Below the pieces are notes generated by a model that was not told the DNA's origin, made no database searches, and saw nothing but the letters and a program-made list of their open reading frames with translations. A program made the position numbers and the translations under genes. Positions 45,300 to 56,456 of a DNA stretch of 64,000 nucleotides are shown here, piece by piece. Origin of the DNA: Isoetes taiwanensis (taxonomy: Eukaryota > Streptophyta > Lycopodiopsida > Isoetales > Isoetaceae). Every line of letters begins with the position of its first letter. The first letter of the stretch is position 1. The DNA lies in NCBI GenBank assembly GCA_021234155.1, contig JAJEKV010000005.1:17718089-17782088 (forward strand), in the 5' to 3' direction.

Positions 45300-48200
45300 A
45301 TCCGTCCACCATGAGCATCGTGGAGATCTACGCCATGATTGCTAAGCACATGGCTCTTGACCCAGCCCTCATCGACATCTTGTTGGATGAGCTGGTCAAT
45401 AGGTTTGAGAAACAACGATAGGATTCCATATCCCGTCTATCACTTCGAGCCATTCCTCATCAATAACCCTCGCCCGGCTCCCATATACCCTTGTTGAGCA
45501 ACCTGATATGGTAATGATGCTCATCAAATTTTATCCTCCGCAGGAAGGCCATACACGGAGGAGGAAGATGTCGGGACGAGGCCCACTGTATTAGGGGTTT
45601 TGCCGGGAGGATGACCACCGGGATTGATTGGGGCTGACACAAAGCAGGGGAGGGGTAGGAAGTGCCCAAGTACCTGGGGGCAGGCTTTTGTCATTGATGG
45701 CGTGAGCCATTGAGGTTCCCCATACCACCGGGCATGAGGGTTCCAACGGCTTTGTCCGGGGAGAAATCCCGACATTAGCATAGACCATCCGACCACTATT
45801 CGATAGATATGGGTCTCATGGGCCACAACGGTACCATCGCCGAACTTAATCGCCGCGTCGCAGCCCACCTTTTGCTCGATCCAAGAAGACCTAAGGAGAG
45901 CTCGGAAGAGCCGGAAGTTGGAGCAAGATGAGCCGGACCGACAAGATCAGCGGGACCAACAGGGAGGAGGTGCATCCGGGAGTGGCTCAACCCAAACCCA
46001 CGCGATCCCCAATTAAGCTCGGAGGAAGGGAGTTGCCCATAAGGCCTGGCCTACAATACAAGGATAAGTTAAGGACCGCTCGGGGCTTTTGGGAAGAAGA
46101 CCAAAAACTCCCCGGGAGGGCAGCGTGAGAGTGGATAACTCCCGGCCGGCTGGGCTAAGACGGTGCCAACATCGCCGGGGGGCCACCGCCCACAGCCGGA
46201 AGCTCATCCGGTTCGGCCCCAGTGGCGTGCGGGGAGATCCAAGAATTCCGTAAGTCCACCGGACCTTCCGATCGGGGAAGCTGCCCCTTTCGTAGGCTGG
46301 TGCGGAGATCGCCACGACAATTTAAGACCGATCTCGCTTTCCGATCTTTGCAATTTTAGCCCAAAGAGGTCACCAGCTACTTGGTAGCACTTTTTGGTGA
46401 TGCCAACCTTTGCGCTATCCACATAAAGAGGGTCACCATAATGCCTAAGGATTTAGCCCTCGCCCGGGTAGGGATACCTGGGGAGCAACCTTAGCCTACT
46501 TGTGGGGATCCGCGTTTGTACATATTTTTGTGATAATTAATAAAAGGCTTTTTATTTTGAATTAAAAGTTTAATGTTTTTTTTTAAATTAAAAATGCCGA
46601 CGTCGGCTTTAATAAGAGGGTTAAAAGGGGACTGTAAGGTTATTTTAAACGCTTCTTTTCCTCTCTCCTTCCTTCTAAGCTTCCATAGCTGCCGGGCTGA
46701 AACCTTCTTTGCCTGGTACCTTGATGGAGAGAAATGGGATCCACAGGTTCCCTTCGACCCGCTGCGGCCTTTGCTATGCCAACGCATAGATCTCCTTGCC
46801 AACATCGTAGGCATCCGGGACTACGCGGATTCCTTGACTTTTACATGGAGGAAATGCTTCCTCACATGTGTATTCCTCTAGGGATCCTCCCCACTTGTAT
46901 TTGGAGCGGAGATAGTTGGCCAGATGCTAGGGCGGGACACACATGCTTATGATGTCCCGAAGGGGAAACTCCGATGGGGTAAACACCTACCGGTGGTCCA
47001 AAGATCGAAGCAGCAAGATATCCGGAAGCTACTTTAGCTCTAGCCATCCTCATGGACCAATACGTTGAGGATGAAACCTTCTTGCGGCGAGAGAGAAGGG
47101 CAAGTCGCCGTAATCCTCCGAGGGAGGGATGACGAGCATATCGGAATGGGCTTACTTTTGCCCGCTGGAAAGAGCTAGCAGAGGAGTTACCACCGCCGCG
47201 ACCCATCTATAGGCTTGTCGGGGGTTAGACGGGCCTTCCGATTATTTTATCACCGGGGGTGAATACCTTCTCTTGGATGATATTATCCGGGCGTATCACG
47301 TGGTGGCCGGATTTCACGCAAAGCGCAAAGACCATGTACTCTGAAGCTTGCGAGTATTGTATGGATGATTTCATCGACTTCACTTCTACCGAAGCTTCCT
47401 CCCGGAGTGCACCAGCTCCTTCCGGTTCCGGTCGGAGACTCTAGAGCCGGCGGAGACTCTACTACGCCTTAAAGTGACTTCGATGATCGTGAAACCAACC
47501 TTCAAGAACCTTTTGCACGGATGCCTTCACGGCTATGGGACCTTACGTCCCAAACATTAATATAGTGGAGGTTCCCTCCGACTCGAGATGATGAGGGTGA
47601 AGATTTATACCATAACCCTCAAGCACAAAGAAGGAGGAGCAAATGGGAGCTCAAGGAGGAAGAAGTCCCCATGGACTGGATAAAGAAGTGGCGGATCGAG
47701 ACTTAAAGAGGAAAGTCTTTGGTAACCATCTTACCCGTTTCTTTTGTCGACCTTCAAATACGGACAAGTCCTCTTCATAGCCGAGATCTAGCGCCCGGTG
47801 AAGCTTCATGGTGGGGCCTCCGCGGCACTCTCTACAACGGCCGCCACAACAAGCTTCCCTATGCGTGCGTTTACGTATGTACTGCACTGACGGGATCTTG
47901 CCCCGGCGGCCTTGGGTCGGGACATTCGCGCCTTGGATGGGCATGAAGCTCCTCACGGCAGCCCCATTGGCGTTGCCTATCCACCGAGAGGTTGCATCCG
48001 TTCGCGGCTGCCACGATGAGACCCCCGGGGTTACTCTGCTGCGACACCGAATCGCCTCCACCACCTCCTAGGGCTAAGGATCGGGGGCGGGGCCTAGTTC
48101 CTAGTATAATTTTGCTATGAAAAATGTATATATATATATATGTTTTGCTAGTTTTTTTCTTATATATCTATATATGTGTGTTCGGGATTTTCTATTGGCA

Positions 48201-48835
48201 ATTGAATGGACCATATCGACAAATGGTGTACCTTATTTACTTATTAAATACAAAGTTCTCTTGAGAAGTATTATTGAATTGTGTGTTCTCCTTTATGACA
48301 TCCTCTTCAAAAGTATTAAAACTTTAGAATATAATGGAATTACAAAATGTTCTCTATTTATTCCAACTATGTTGCAGAGGAAAACATTTGGGAATATGAG
48401 GAGAGAATCACCGATATGGTTAGGAGGGGCGATCCCGGGCCTGCACCGAGGACTATGGCCGAGATATGGTGAATATCCGGTGGGAGGAAGGCTATGAAAC
48501 CGAACCACCGCCACCGGGGAACTCCTAACCACTCGACAAAGGGTCGAGAGATAGTTAACATCCTCGTGGATCGAGCTTCGAGGATCCTGAAGATGACCCC
48601 AATGTCGCACAGGACCACTGAATATGACCAGGCACGAAGCTTTCGAGGACGCCAACGACCATCTTTGGCAACTCTTTTATGCAATGCGAAGGCTCTTTAA
48701 CCTTCTGATTATCAGCCCAACATGGGAGTACCAAGCCATCATTGTCCAAGCCTGGGCACGCTTATAAACTTCGTCCCCGAAGCCGCTGCGGGAGAGTACC
48801 CCACTGTGATCCTGTACCCCTTCGCCAACCCCTAG
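45300..48835 (+). pseudogene. Unrecognised GC-rich coding-like block between 5' LTR and gag
   Basis: Protein-like text can be followed on the plus strand through frame changes: MSIVEIYAMIAKHMALDPAL (from 45311), YHFEPFLINNPRPAPIYP (about 45440-45490), FFAWYLDGEKWDPQVPFDPL and NIVGIRDYADFLDFYMEEML (46708-46860), ATLALAILMDQYVEDETFLR (about 47026-47085), FARWKELAEELPPPRPIY (about 47155-47210), LYNGRHNKLPYACVYV (about 47835-47880), ENIWEYEERITDMVRRG (about 48381-48430), LWQLFYAMRRLFNLLIISPT (about 48663-48722), ending ILYPFANP with TAG at 48833. It is not gag, pol or an envelope that I know. AT-rich gaps at about 46.51-46.60 and 48.12-48.38 kb, the latter ending TTGCAG, look intron-like. It may be the extra ORF some large gypsy elements carry before gag, or a captured host gene. 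Confidence 0.4.
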
Positions 48836-50478
48836 GCTTGGTCTCTTCCGTTGTGTTTTCGTTGTTGTGGTTACGCTGTGTGCAAGTAGAACTTTAAAAG
48901 TTCCCATTGTATCATACCTACTTTTGTCTCAATCCATGTATCAATCAAGCCGTTGTTATAATCAACTTGAATGAAATACAAATATTGTCTTCTGTTTGTA
49001 TATACTTTTGTTTCAATTAACTTAAAAAGGGATTGTACATTAATATCCACCGTTTCGGCACCATAGCCAAGCTTCAGCATGGTCTTGGTACAACTGCTGC
49101 AAGGACACTGGCGAAATGGTGGATTTGGTCTTTTATTTCTAGTAAATGGGGTTAAAAATTTCTTTTCGTAGTTTACAGGCAGATCCATATTTTTCTTGAC
49201 AAAGCACTCGTTTGACTGCCTTAAGCAACTAACCTGTCGGATTATATGTTTATGCAGAGGAACACGACACTATGAATCAAATCCACGATTGAAGCTAGAA
49301 CCTGGCTCCAGAACAAGTAGCTCGGTTCTCTGGTTTTTTTCTTTTTATGCTTGTTTTTTGTGCCTGGATATATGCTCTGTCTTCTTTACCTGAGGTCCTG
49401 AGGTTCACGGATCATTTACGGACAGTCTGCAGATAGTTTTAGCTCAAGCTTTGATCCAAAAGTGTTTTATCTTCTTGTAGTAATGCTTGTGGGTATGCTC
49501 TATAGTGATTGGATCATGTCGCAAGCTATTTAATAATACTCTGACTTGAAGTAATCTCTCGAAAGAGAGACCATAATATTCTAATTGTATTGAGCACAGT
49601 AAGTTTTAGGCATGTAGTGCCAAGTATTAGCAAATTGTCCGTATAAGCAAATAGCGTGTCGATTGATTCATTCCCATAAAGTTGATCTATCGATTGATTC
49701 ATTCCCATAAAGAACAAAGCGAGGATCATGCACATTCATGAAGGCTAAGTCTCGTTGTGCGGCATTAAAGCTTGGCAAGGTTTTTCGTAGAAGGCTTTGC
49801 TTGCTATTTTTCCTAATATATTTCAACGCCGAGTTGGAGGTTTGAACCGGGCGATCTGAAATCGAGGGTCCTCGGCTACAAGATATCGAAAGTAAGTCCG
49901 GTCCTTTCTTCATTTTCTTCTCGCAGTATGGCAAAGAAATCCCAGGTGGTGCCCTTGTGGAAAAAGGAGGCATTTGCACGTGCCAAAGCATTGCAGCTCC
50001 ATCTCCTCGAACTAACCATCATGCATCCTTGATCCTTTCCTGAATTTGATTGAAAGACATATTTCTTATTCGTAACCTGCTCCTTTTTATTAGAACTTGT
50101 CTGCGTTAACAAATTCTTTGGTTTAGCAACGGTCCGTTTTTCGGTTAGCTCTAATCGAAACCGTAGGCGAAAACCCCACAAGATCCGAGAAGATTTATGA
50201 AGCATATGGTATTTCAAATCCGAAGCAATAGATAATAGATATGGAAGGCACGGGTTTGAATATATAGGAGCCGGTTATCAGAGGCCCTAGCTGCTGAGCG
50301 TCAAGGGAGTCCAACTAAGGACCTTCAAAAGATGGAAAAAGAGTATTCAATGGCGGGTACGATGGCGGTGGCGGCAAAATGGCAGCATGCGAATTCAAAT
50401 CCACCAGATGGGAAAAGATGTGGCAGCGGAAATCCAAAATCCACAATGATGGAAAAAGGATCTCATAATAATTTTGAG
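48836..50478. other. AT-richer spacer after the coding-like block
   Basis: The first 200 bases (TTGTTGTGG, GTATCATACC) resemble a 3' untranslated region. TCGATTGATTCATTCCCATA is present twice, at 49659 and 49690. A minus-strand frame of 113 codons (49876-50217) is lysine-rich and unrecognised. Confidence 0.35.
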
Positions 50479-50568
50479 CATTAGTGAGCCCATTACTATT
50501 AAGGTTTTTCCCCGAAAACCCTTCGGGGCGGGGTTTTTTAATCCTGATAGTAATCGGCGTCACTAATG
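50479..50568. mobile_element. 90-bp foldback MITE inside the 15-kb element
   Basis: CATTAGTGAGCCCATTACTA pairs with TAGTAATCGGCGTCACTAATG at the other end, and the middle is also self-complementary (CCCCGAAAACCCTTCGGGGCGGGG). The whole 90 bp folds into one hairpin. No target duplication longer than two bases is clear. Confidence 0.65.
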
Positions 50569-51022
50569 TAGTCCAGGTCAGTCTTAACTCGTGTTCGCTG
50601 GGCACCACCATTGGGCACCAAGAACATGCAGAATAATTGTAAAAAAGGAAAGGAACTAAGTGTCGGGACAGTGAGAAGCCTCCGACCGACCACCAGGATA
50701 GAGCGGGTTCAACCTGCCGGTACCGGTGTTCTATTTCCACATTCGAAGTTACGGTGCACCAAAACTAAGGGTTCGCATTTGACCCACTATTAAAGGTGGG
50801 ACGATGGAATCCACAATGTGTTACAGCTCAAAGTCATTGATAGCGAAGCATTCTCGCATGGCCACGAAGCCAAATATAAGTGGGGTGCTGGTATTAATAG
50901 AAACTAAGAAAAGCCTTCAGAAAAGGCTACAATATACCAGCGTGATGTGCTGGTAGCACCCATTAGGGAGCTCGCCCATGCTACATAAGTCCGCGGGCCT
51001 CAGGGCACAAGGGACAATAATG

Positions 51023-51053
<31 letters not shown>
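51023..51053. repeat. (TATC)n microsatellite
   Basis: Nearly eight uninterrupted tetramer units, just upstream of the gag start. Confidence 0.95.
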
Positions 51054-51056
51054 TCA

Positions 51057-52380
51057 TGAATGATTCCTATAGATGCGGTTATGCGTAACGGCAGGCAACA
51101 CCCTCCAACGCCCGAGGGCTCACCCCCGAACGAGGAATTGATGTTAATGAAAAGGCAACTTGGCGAATTACAGGGCTTATGTGTTGCATACCAATCCAAT
51201 TGCCACATACTCGGGAGGACGGACGGAATTACCTCCGCGACCATTGAGCCCACACTGCAATGACCATCTCCTCCCGAGCTAGCCACATGCACGTACAAAG
51301 GAGGACTCATGCTAAGCGTCATCGGTTCCTCTAAGGATAGCGCCGCTTCCTCACATTCAACCACCGGGTTCTTCGGGGTCCTCGCTATCGGGCGGTGACC
51401 ATTCAAGGCGTAGGATAAGGAATACGAAAAACCGCTGATACGACCATCACTAGTATATGGAAGAACCTAAGTTGGCTCGGTTTGATGGGAAATCCGGAGG
51501 GAGGCTTGAATCACGGAATCTTGGTTGGACGAAATGAAGGAATTCGGGGAAGTCCTATGGGATGACAGAGAAAAGATACAGAGGAAGGTCGCCACCACGA
51601 ACCTTGCCGGAGGCCTCGTGTTTGGTGGAAGGGTTACGCCGAGCTAAACACCGGATAGGAGCGGATGCAAGTTCGGAAGTTTGCTAAGGCTTTTAAATCG
51701 CATTACGTGCGGCCTCGTCGCGCACAAATGCCAACAAGATTCGCACCTTCTACAGGTTGGAACAGAAAGGGCATGTCCGCGGCGAGCCTACACCGACGGT
51801 TCATGCGTTTGAGGTTATGCGTGCGGGAATGAATGAGAAAAAAGAGCAAGAGGGCTACATTGAAGGTTGGCCCCATCCATTAAACGAATGGTCAAGGCCA
51901 TCGACCCAAAGTCCCGATGCTTGGCGAAGCTAAGGCATTAAGCCTTGAGGAGGACACATAAAGAACCGATATCCGCGACCTGCTCCCTTACTGCGCGACC
52001 ACGGCCGTCCACACCTTTACAAACCCCGATTCGCCAAGTCCGGGGCCCTCTCGGCACAATTCTTATGGGCGCCGGGAGAAGAAAGTTGCTGCTAGCACCC
52101 GGATCAGCGAGAACAATGCTTGGTAAGGAAATTCGGGGCCTCTTACACCATTCCTAAAGAGGCCGAAGAAACAGCTCCCGCCGGGATAAGGCATGCTACG
52201 GTGCATGAGGCCTAGACACTTCATGCAGAATTGTCCGTACGCCACTTGACGCTCAACCGCCATGGCGACGCTGGATTGGGAAGATTTGGAGTCCAATCTT
52301 GCTGCGGAGGACGAGGCTCCCGAGTACATTCATGGTGCGTCTCATATTCTTGCCGCTATAGAAACAGAACCTTGTGAAAA
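51057..52380 (+). pseudogene. gag relic of the 15-kb element
   Basis: Begins near MIPIDAVMRNGRQHPPTPEG (51060) and LMLMKRQLGELQ, followed by the capsid opening EEPKLARFDGKSGGRLES (51459-51512), which matches the PKLxxFDGK pattern of plant gypsy gag. A zinc knuckle CX2CX4HX4C can be read at 52194-52234 as CYG-C-MRPRHFMQNC if one missing base is allowed. The capsid in between is spread over all three frames. Gag would build the particle that holds the RNA. Confidence 0.7.
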
Positions 52381-52399
52381 GTCACCTACATTATTTCTA

Positions 52400-54290
52400 C
52401 AATAGGCCAAGTAGATGCGAAGTAAGCCCTTCATAATTCTGATGGACACGGGTAGTAATGCATAATTTTGCTTCTCCTAGAATGGCCTGTGCTGCGGTGG
52501 AAACGTTGAGATCCCGACCTAAGCCAGTCACACTAGCTAGCGGTAAGATCAGACACACTCATGGCCGCCGTATTAACCTTAAAATGCAGTTGCCAGGTGC
52601 ACCAGTTGCCTTGGGTGCCGAGTTAATGGACATTGGCAAATATGATCTTATTGTGGGAATGGAGTTTTTAGCGTCTGCTAAGGCCCACATAGACCGTGGA
52701 GAAAACGGAGGTCACCTTCAACGCCGCTAATGGAGCACGTGTGACAATAAAAGGTGATTCATTACACTCCGCTATGCGATCAATGTCAATAAAGCAAATA
52801 GGGAAAAGCTATACGCGAGGAATGAACTCCTTTGCCTCATTAAACTTGCTTCCATTGAGTCGGACTCCAAACAGCAGCAAGTAATCGACGCCTTACCATC
52901 GGACATTGCTACCCTTCTTCGAGAATTTAGCGATCTTTTTCCAGATGAGATCCACAAGCTTCCTCCTTTCAGAGGGGTGGAATGTGAGATAACTCTTGAA
53001 CCAGTACTAAGCCTACCAAGAAAGCCCCTGCAGAATGAGTCCTCCGGAGTTAGCGAGCTTAAGAAACAAATCTGAGGAGTTACTGAATCTGGGGTTTATT
53101 CGGCCCAGTGTTTCACCATTTGGCGCTCCTATTCTTTTTGTCAAGAAGAAAGATGGCTCCTTAAGGATGTGTATTGATTATAGGCAACTCAATAAGCATA
53201 CCATCAAGAATCGCTATGCTTTGCCTAGGGCGATGATCTTATGGACCCGCTTACAAGGAGCAAAATATTTCTCAAAAAAAGATTGATTTGCGCCCGGTAC
53301 CATCGGATAAGGATTAAGGAAGAGGACATCCATAAGTCTGCTTTAAATTTATATGGGCATTATGAATTCAATCGTCATGCCTTTTGGATTGACCAACGCC
53401 CCCTCAGCGTTTATGCGGTTGATGAATGACATCTTCCGCCAATACTTGGATGACTTTGTTGTCATTTTTTTTTGATGACATTCTCATCTATAGTAAAACC
53501 CCGCAGAACATGAACAACATCTTCGATTAGCTTTGCAAAAGCTAAAGGCGCCATCACTCTTTGCCAAATTCTCTAAATGCAAGTTCGCCACTCAGGGTAG
53601 ACTATTTGGGGCATATTATCTCAAAGAAGGAATTGCTTCTGAGACCGGCTAAGATAGAAGCAGAAAGGATTGGCCCATTCCATTCTAATGTTTCGAGGTC
53701 CTGAGTTTCTTGGGACTCGCAGGATATTATCGGAATTTGTTAAGGATTTTGCAACAATTGCCGCGACCTCTTACTAATCTCACAAGGCATGAGAAAGTAA
53801 AGGATTGGATGGAACATTGGAAAACAAAAGTCCAAGTCGGGCTTTGAGGGAAAGCTCAAAGATGCCTTAACATCCGCATCTCAGTCCTTACCTTGCCCGA
53901 TCCCTAAAAAGGATAAATCAAGAGCCAGACGCCAGTAAGATAGCTACCGGTGGAGTTCTAATGCGGAGGGGAGAGTTGTTGCTTACGATTCAAAGAAGAT
54001 GAACGATCTTGAGGCAAATGATACCCTACCATGACCGGAATTGTCGGGTTTGTTCGTGCTCTCCGTATTTGGAGACACTACCTTCTTGGTAGAAGATTTC
54101 AATTGGATACGGGATCATCGAGTCTCCGCTATTTATCCACCCACCAAATCTGAATCTCCGCCAATGAGATGGATGGAATTCCTCGAGGAATATGACTTGA
54201 GATTGTATATAAACCGGGGAAGCACAATGTGGTTTGCGGATGCCTTGTCACGTCATCCCTTCATAACCCCGCACCCATTGTAATGCCATT
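52400..54290 (+). pseudogene. protease, reverse transcriptase and RNase H relic of the 15-kb element
   Basis: Protease: ILMDTGSNA at about 52437-52463 keeps the D-T-G triad, then a stop, then YDLIVGMEFLASAKAHID (52458-52730 frame). Reverse transcriptase: [20 protein letters not shown] and [20 protein letters not shown] (53035-53286). The catalytic region [12 protein letters not shown] at about 53458-53495 is shifted by one base because the T run at 53465-53473 has nine T where eight would keep frame. RNase H is weak, ending with PMRWMEFLEEYDLRLYINRG and WFADALSRHP (54041-54283). Frames change at least six times, so no active enzyme could be made from this copy. Confidence 0.82.
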
Positions 54291-54539
54291 TCCACACTCA
54301 CCCCGAGTTTGGGAAGCGGATACAACGCACCTTGGCCATCGCATCCGCAGTGTAATATTTGGGAAAGTTTGGGTAAGGAAGCCCGTATCGATAGAGAACG
54401 TGAAGCATTCCGCTCATATAAGAAGGAGGGCAATTTATTATATTACAAAAGATAAGTTGTGTGTTCCAAATGACTTGAGGGGAAAAGCCGATTCTCCACG
54501 ACACACACAACAGCCTATAGCAGACATGCGGGTTTTATG

Positions 54540-55740
54540 AAAACTTACTTTAAGATCCGCTCCAGCTATTTTTGGCCTTCCATGAAGAAGGATATTGCTA
54601 GGTACATCAAAGCGATGTCGTTTGTCAACAAACCAAACCAAAAAGCAATTAAGAGTTCCCGGAGTTGCAACCTTTGGATGTGCCCAACGCCAAGTGGGAA
54701 GTCATAACCATGGATTTCATTGTGGGGCTTCCGCGCATTCTCATTGGGTATGATGCCTTAATGGTCGTGGGTCGACAAACTATCAAAGATGGCTCACTTC
54801 CCCGCCATGTCGCACCACGGACACCGCCCGCCGACACCGCCTTGCTCTTTGCAAAGGAAATTTTCGGGTTACGCGGGATGCCGAGAGTAATTGTATCGGA
54901 TAGGGATCCTAAGTTTGTCGCATGCATTCGGAAGGATTTCTTCGCCACCATCCGACCAAGCTTGCCATGAGTACGACCTACCATCCTCAGACGGATGGTC
55001 AAACGAACGTGTCAATCATATTATCGAAGATATGCTAAGAAGCTATGTATGGAGTAAACAAATACAATGGGCGGATTATATTTACTTGGTGGAATTCGCC
55101 TACAACAGCGATTACAAAGCGTGAGTCTTCTAGAATGTCTCCCTTCATGATAAATTATGGCTATCAATGTCTTACTCCGCACATGGCATAATCCTGTTTC
55201 TAAAGTGGAGGTCTCTCAACAACTCCTTTTTAGAAATGCAGCCTTGGTGGAAGAAGTTCGGTTACTTATTGGTCGCGACGCAATCGTCAAAGAGTCTAGC
55301 GGATAAGCAATCACCCCACCTAATCTTCCGTGGGGTGAGTCGGTTTGGCTTAAGATCAAAGTAAAACAAGCCAAGCTTAAAATTGGTAATCAGTAAGAAG
55401 TTGGCACCCGATAGGTTTGGGCCGCTCATGATTATTGAACGCTGGGAGAAACAGGCATATCGCTTGGACTTGCCACCCCGCTTGAAGATCCACAAGGTCT
55501 TTCACGTGAGTCTTCCGGCTGCAACACACCCCCTGATCCGAGGAGGTTTTGGATACCCCTACCTCCTAGAAATGATCAAGAGCAAATGGAAATAGTGCCC
55601 AAAGCTCTTCTTGATCGAGCTTACAAAGCGTACCGTAAGGACTCAAATGTTGCAATACTTAGTCAAATGGAAGCACTTACCAGTTGAAGATGCTACCGGG
55701 TAATGAAGATAGACCTTGAGAAGCACTATCCGGGACTTCA
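54540..55740 (+). pseudogene. integrase and chromodomain relic of the 15-kb element
   Basis: Integrase core: PNAKWEVITMDFIVGLPR carries the first catalytic aspartate (about 54687-54740), MPRVIVSDRDPKF the second (about 54880-54918), and TYHPQTDGQ followed in another frame by ERVNHIIEDMLRSYVW the glutamate region (about 54975-55050). The C-terminal part includes APDRFGPLMIIERWEKQAYR and HKVFHVSLP (55383-55595). Near 55630-55705 the frame QMLQYLVKWKHLPVEDATG is the middle of a chromodomain, cut by a stop soon after. This places the element among chromoviruses. Confidence 0.82.
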
Positions 55741-56443
55741 TGCGGGAATCTCAAGGTCAAGCACCATCAACGGTGCTATCAACCCCGCTCGGTACAAAGC
55801 TTGAAGACTTGATTGACCGAGAATCATGTTTTAGAGGGGTAGACGATCGTAAATGATAATAATAACCGATGATGAGATCACCCGTGTTCTCTAGGGCGGG
55901 TGTATTGTTGATATTGACATGACCGCTAATTACTAGGAAGGCATCTAGTAAATAGATTGCGATCATTCCGGCTATACGGGGAACTCCACCATTCCTTATG
56001 CCACAATGAATTGCAAGCCGTACACATGATAGATTCCCTTCTAGATATTTTTATTTGTAGGGGGTGGTCCCTTCAACCACAACTTAATCATATTATTAAC
56101 CTACGGGTATATGGTTATGTGCAGGCCAGTGAACAAGTCGTCACCTGCCTTGTATAGAGGGTTGCTGATGACCCAACTTTTCCCGTATTGGTTTTGTCTA
56201 CATGTGTGATTTTTGCTGTCAGAATGTTTTAAATGGGACTTCGGTCCTAAACTCCCTTGATCATAAGTTTGTATCGGGCACCTTGGTGCTTATACTTTGA
56301 TATTTTAACTTCAATGTATTACTGTCAGAATTACTATAATCTCAACGCATTAATGTTATATTCTTAACTTCCTTTTCTAATTCAGTGCTTTACGATATGT
56401 ATTCAATTAGTTAACCCCAATGCCGAGGACGAAGATTATTTTT
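55741..56443. other. Untranslated stretch between pol and the 3' LTR
   Basis: No coding text is recognised. It leads into the polypurine tract. Confidence 0.5.
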
Positions 56444-56456
56444 AAGGAGGGGAGAA
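56444..56456 (+). other. Polypurine tract
   Basis: AAGGAGGGGAGAA immediately before the LTR start TGTGAC. Confidence 0.9.

Noticed and set aside
49842-49862. GGTTTGAACC-like stretch resembling a tRNA T-arm
   Set aside because: No acceptor stem, D-arm or anticodon stem can be folded around it.
44521-50577. CGTCAC-AATGTAGTCCAG occurs both at the LTR end (44521) and at 50558, suggesting a second LTR boundary or a 20-bp target duplication around the 6-kb insert
   Set aside because: 18 of 19 matching bases is within what chance can give in a 64-kb window, and at 50558 the first half belongs to the foldback arm.
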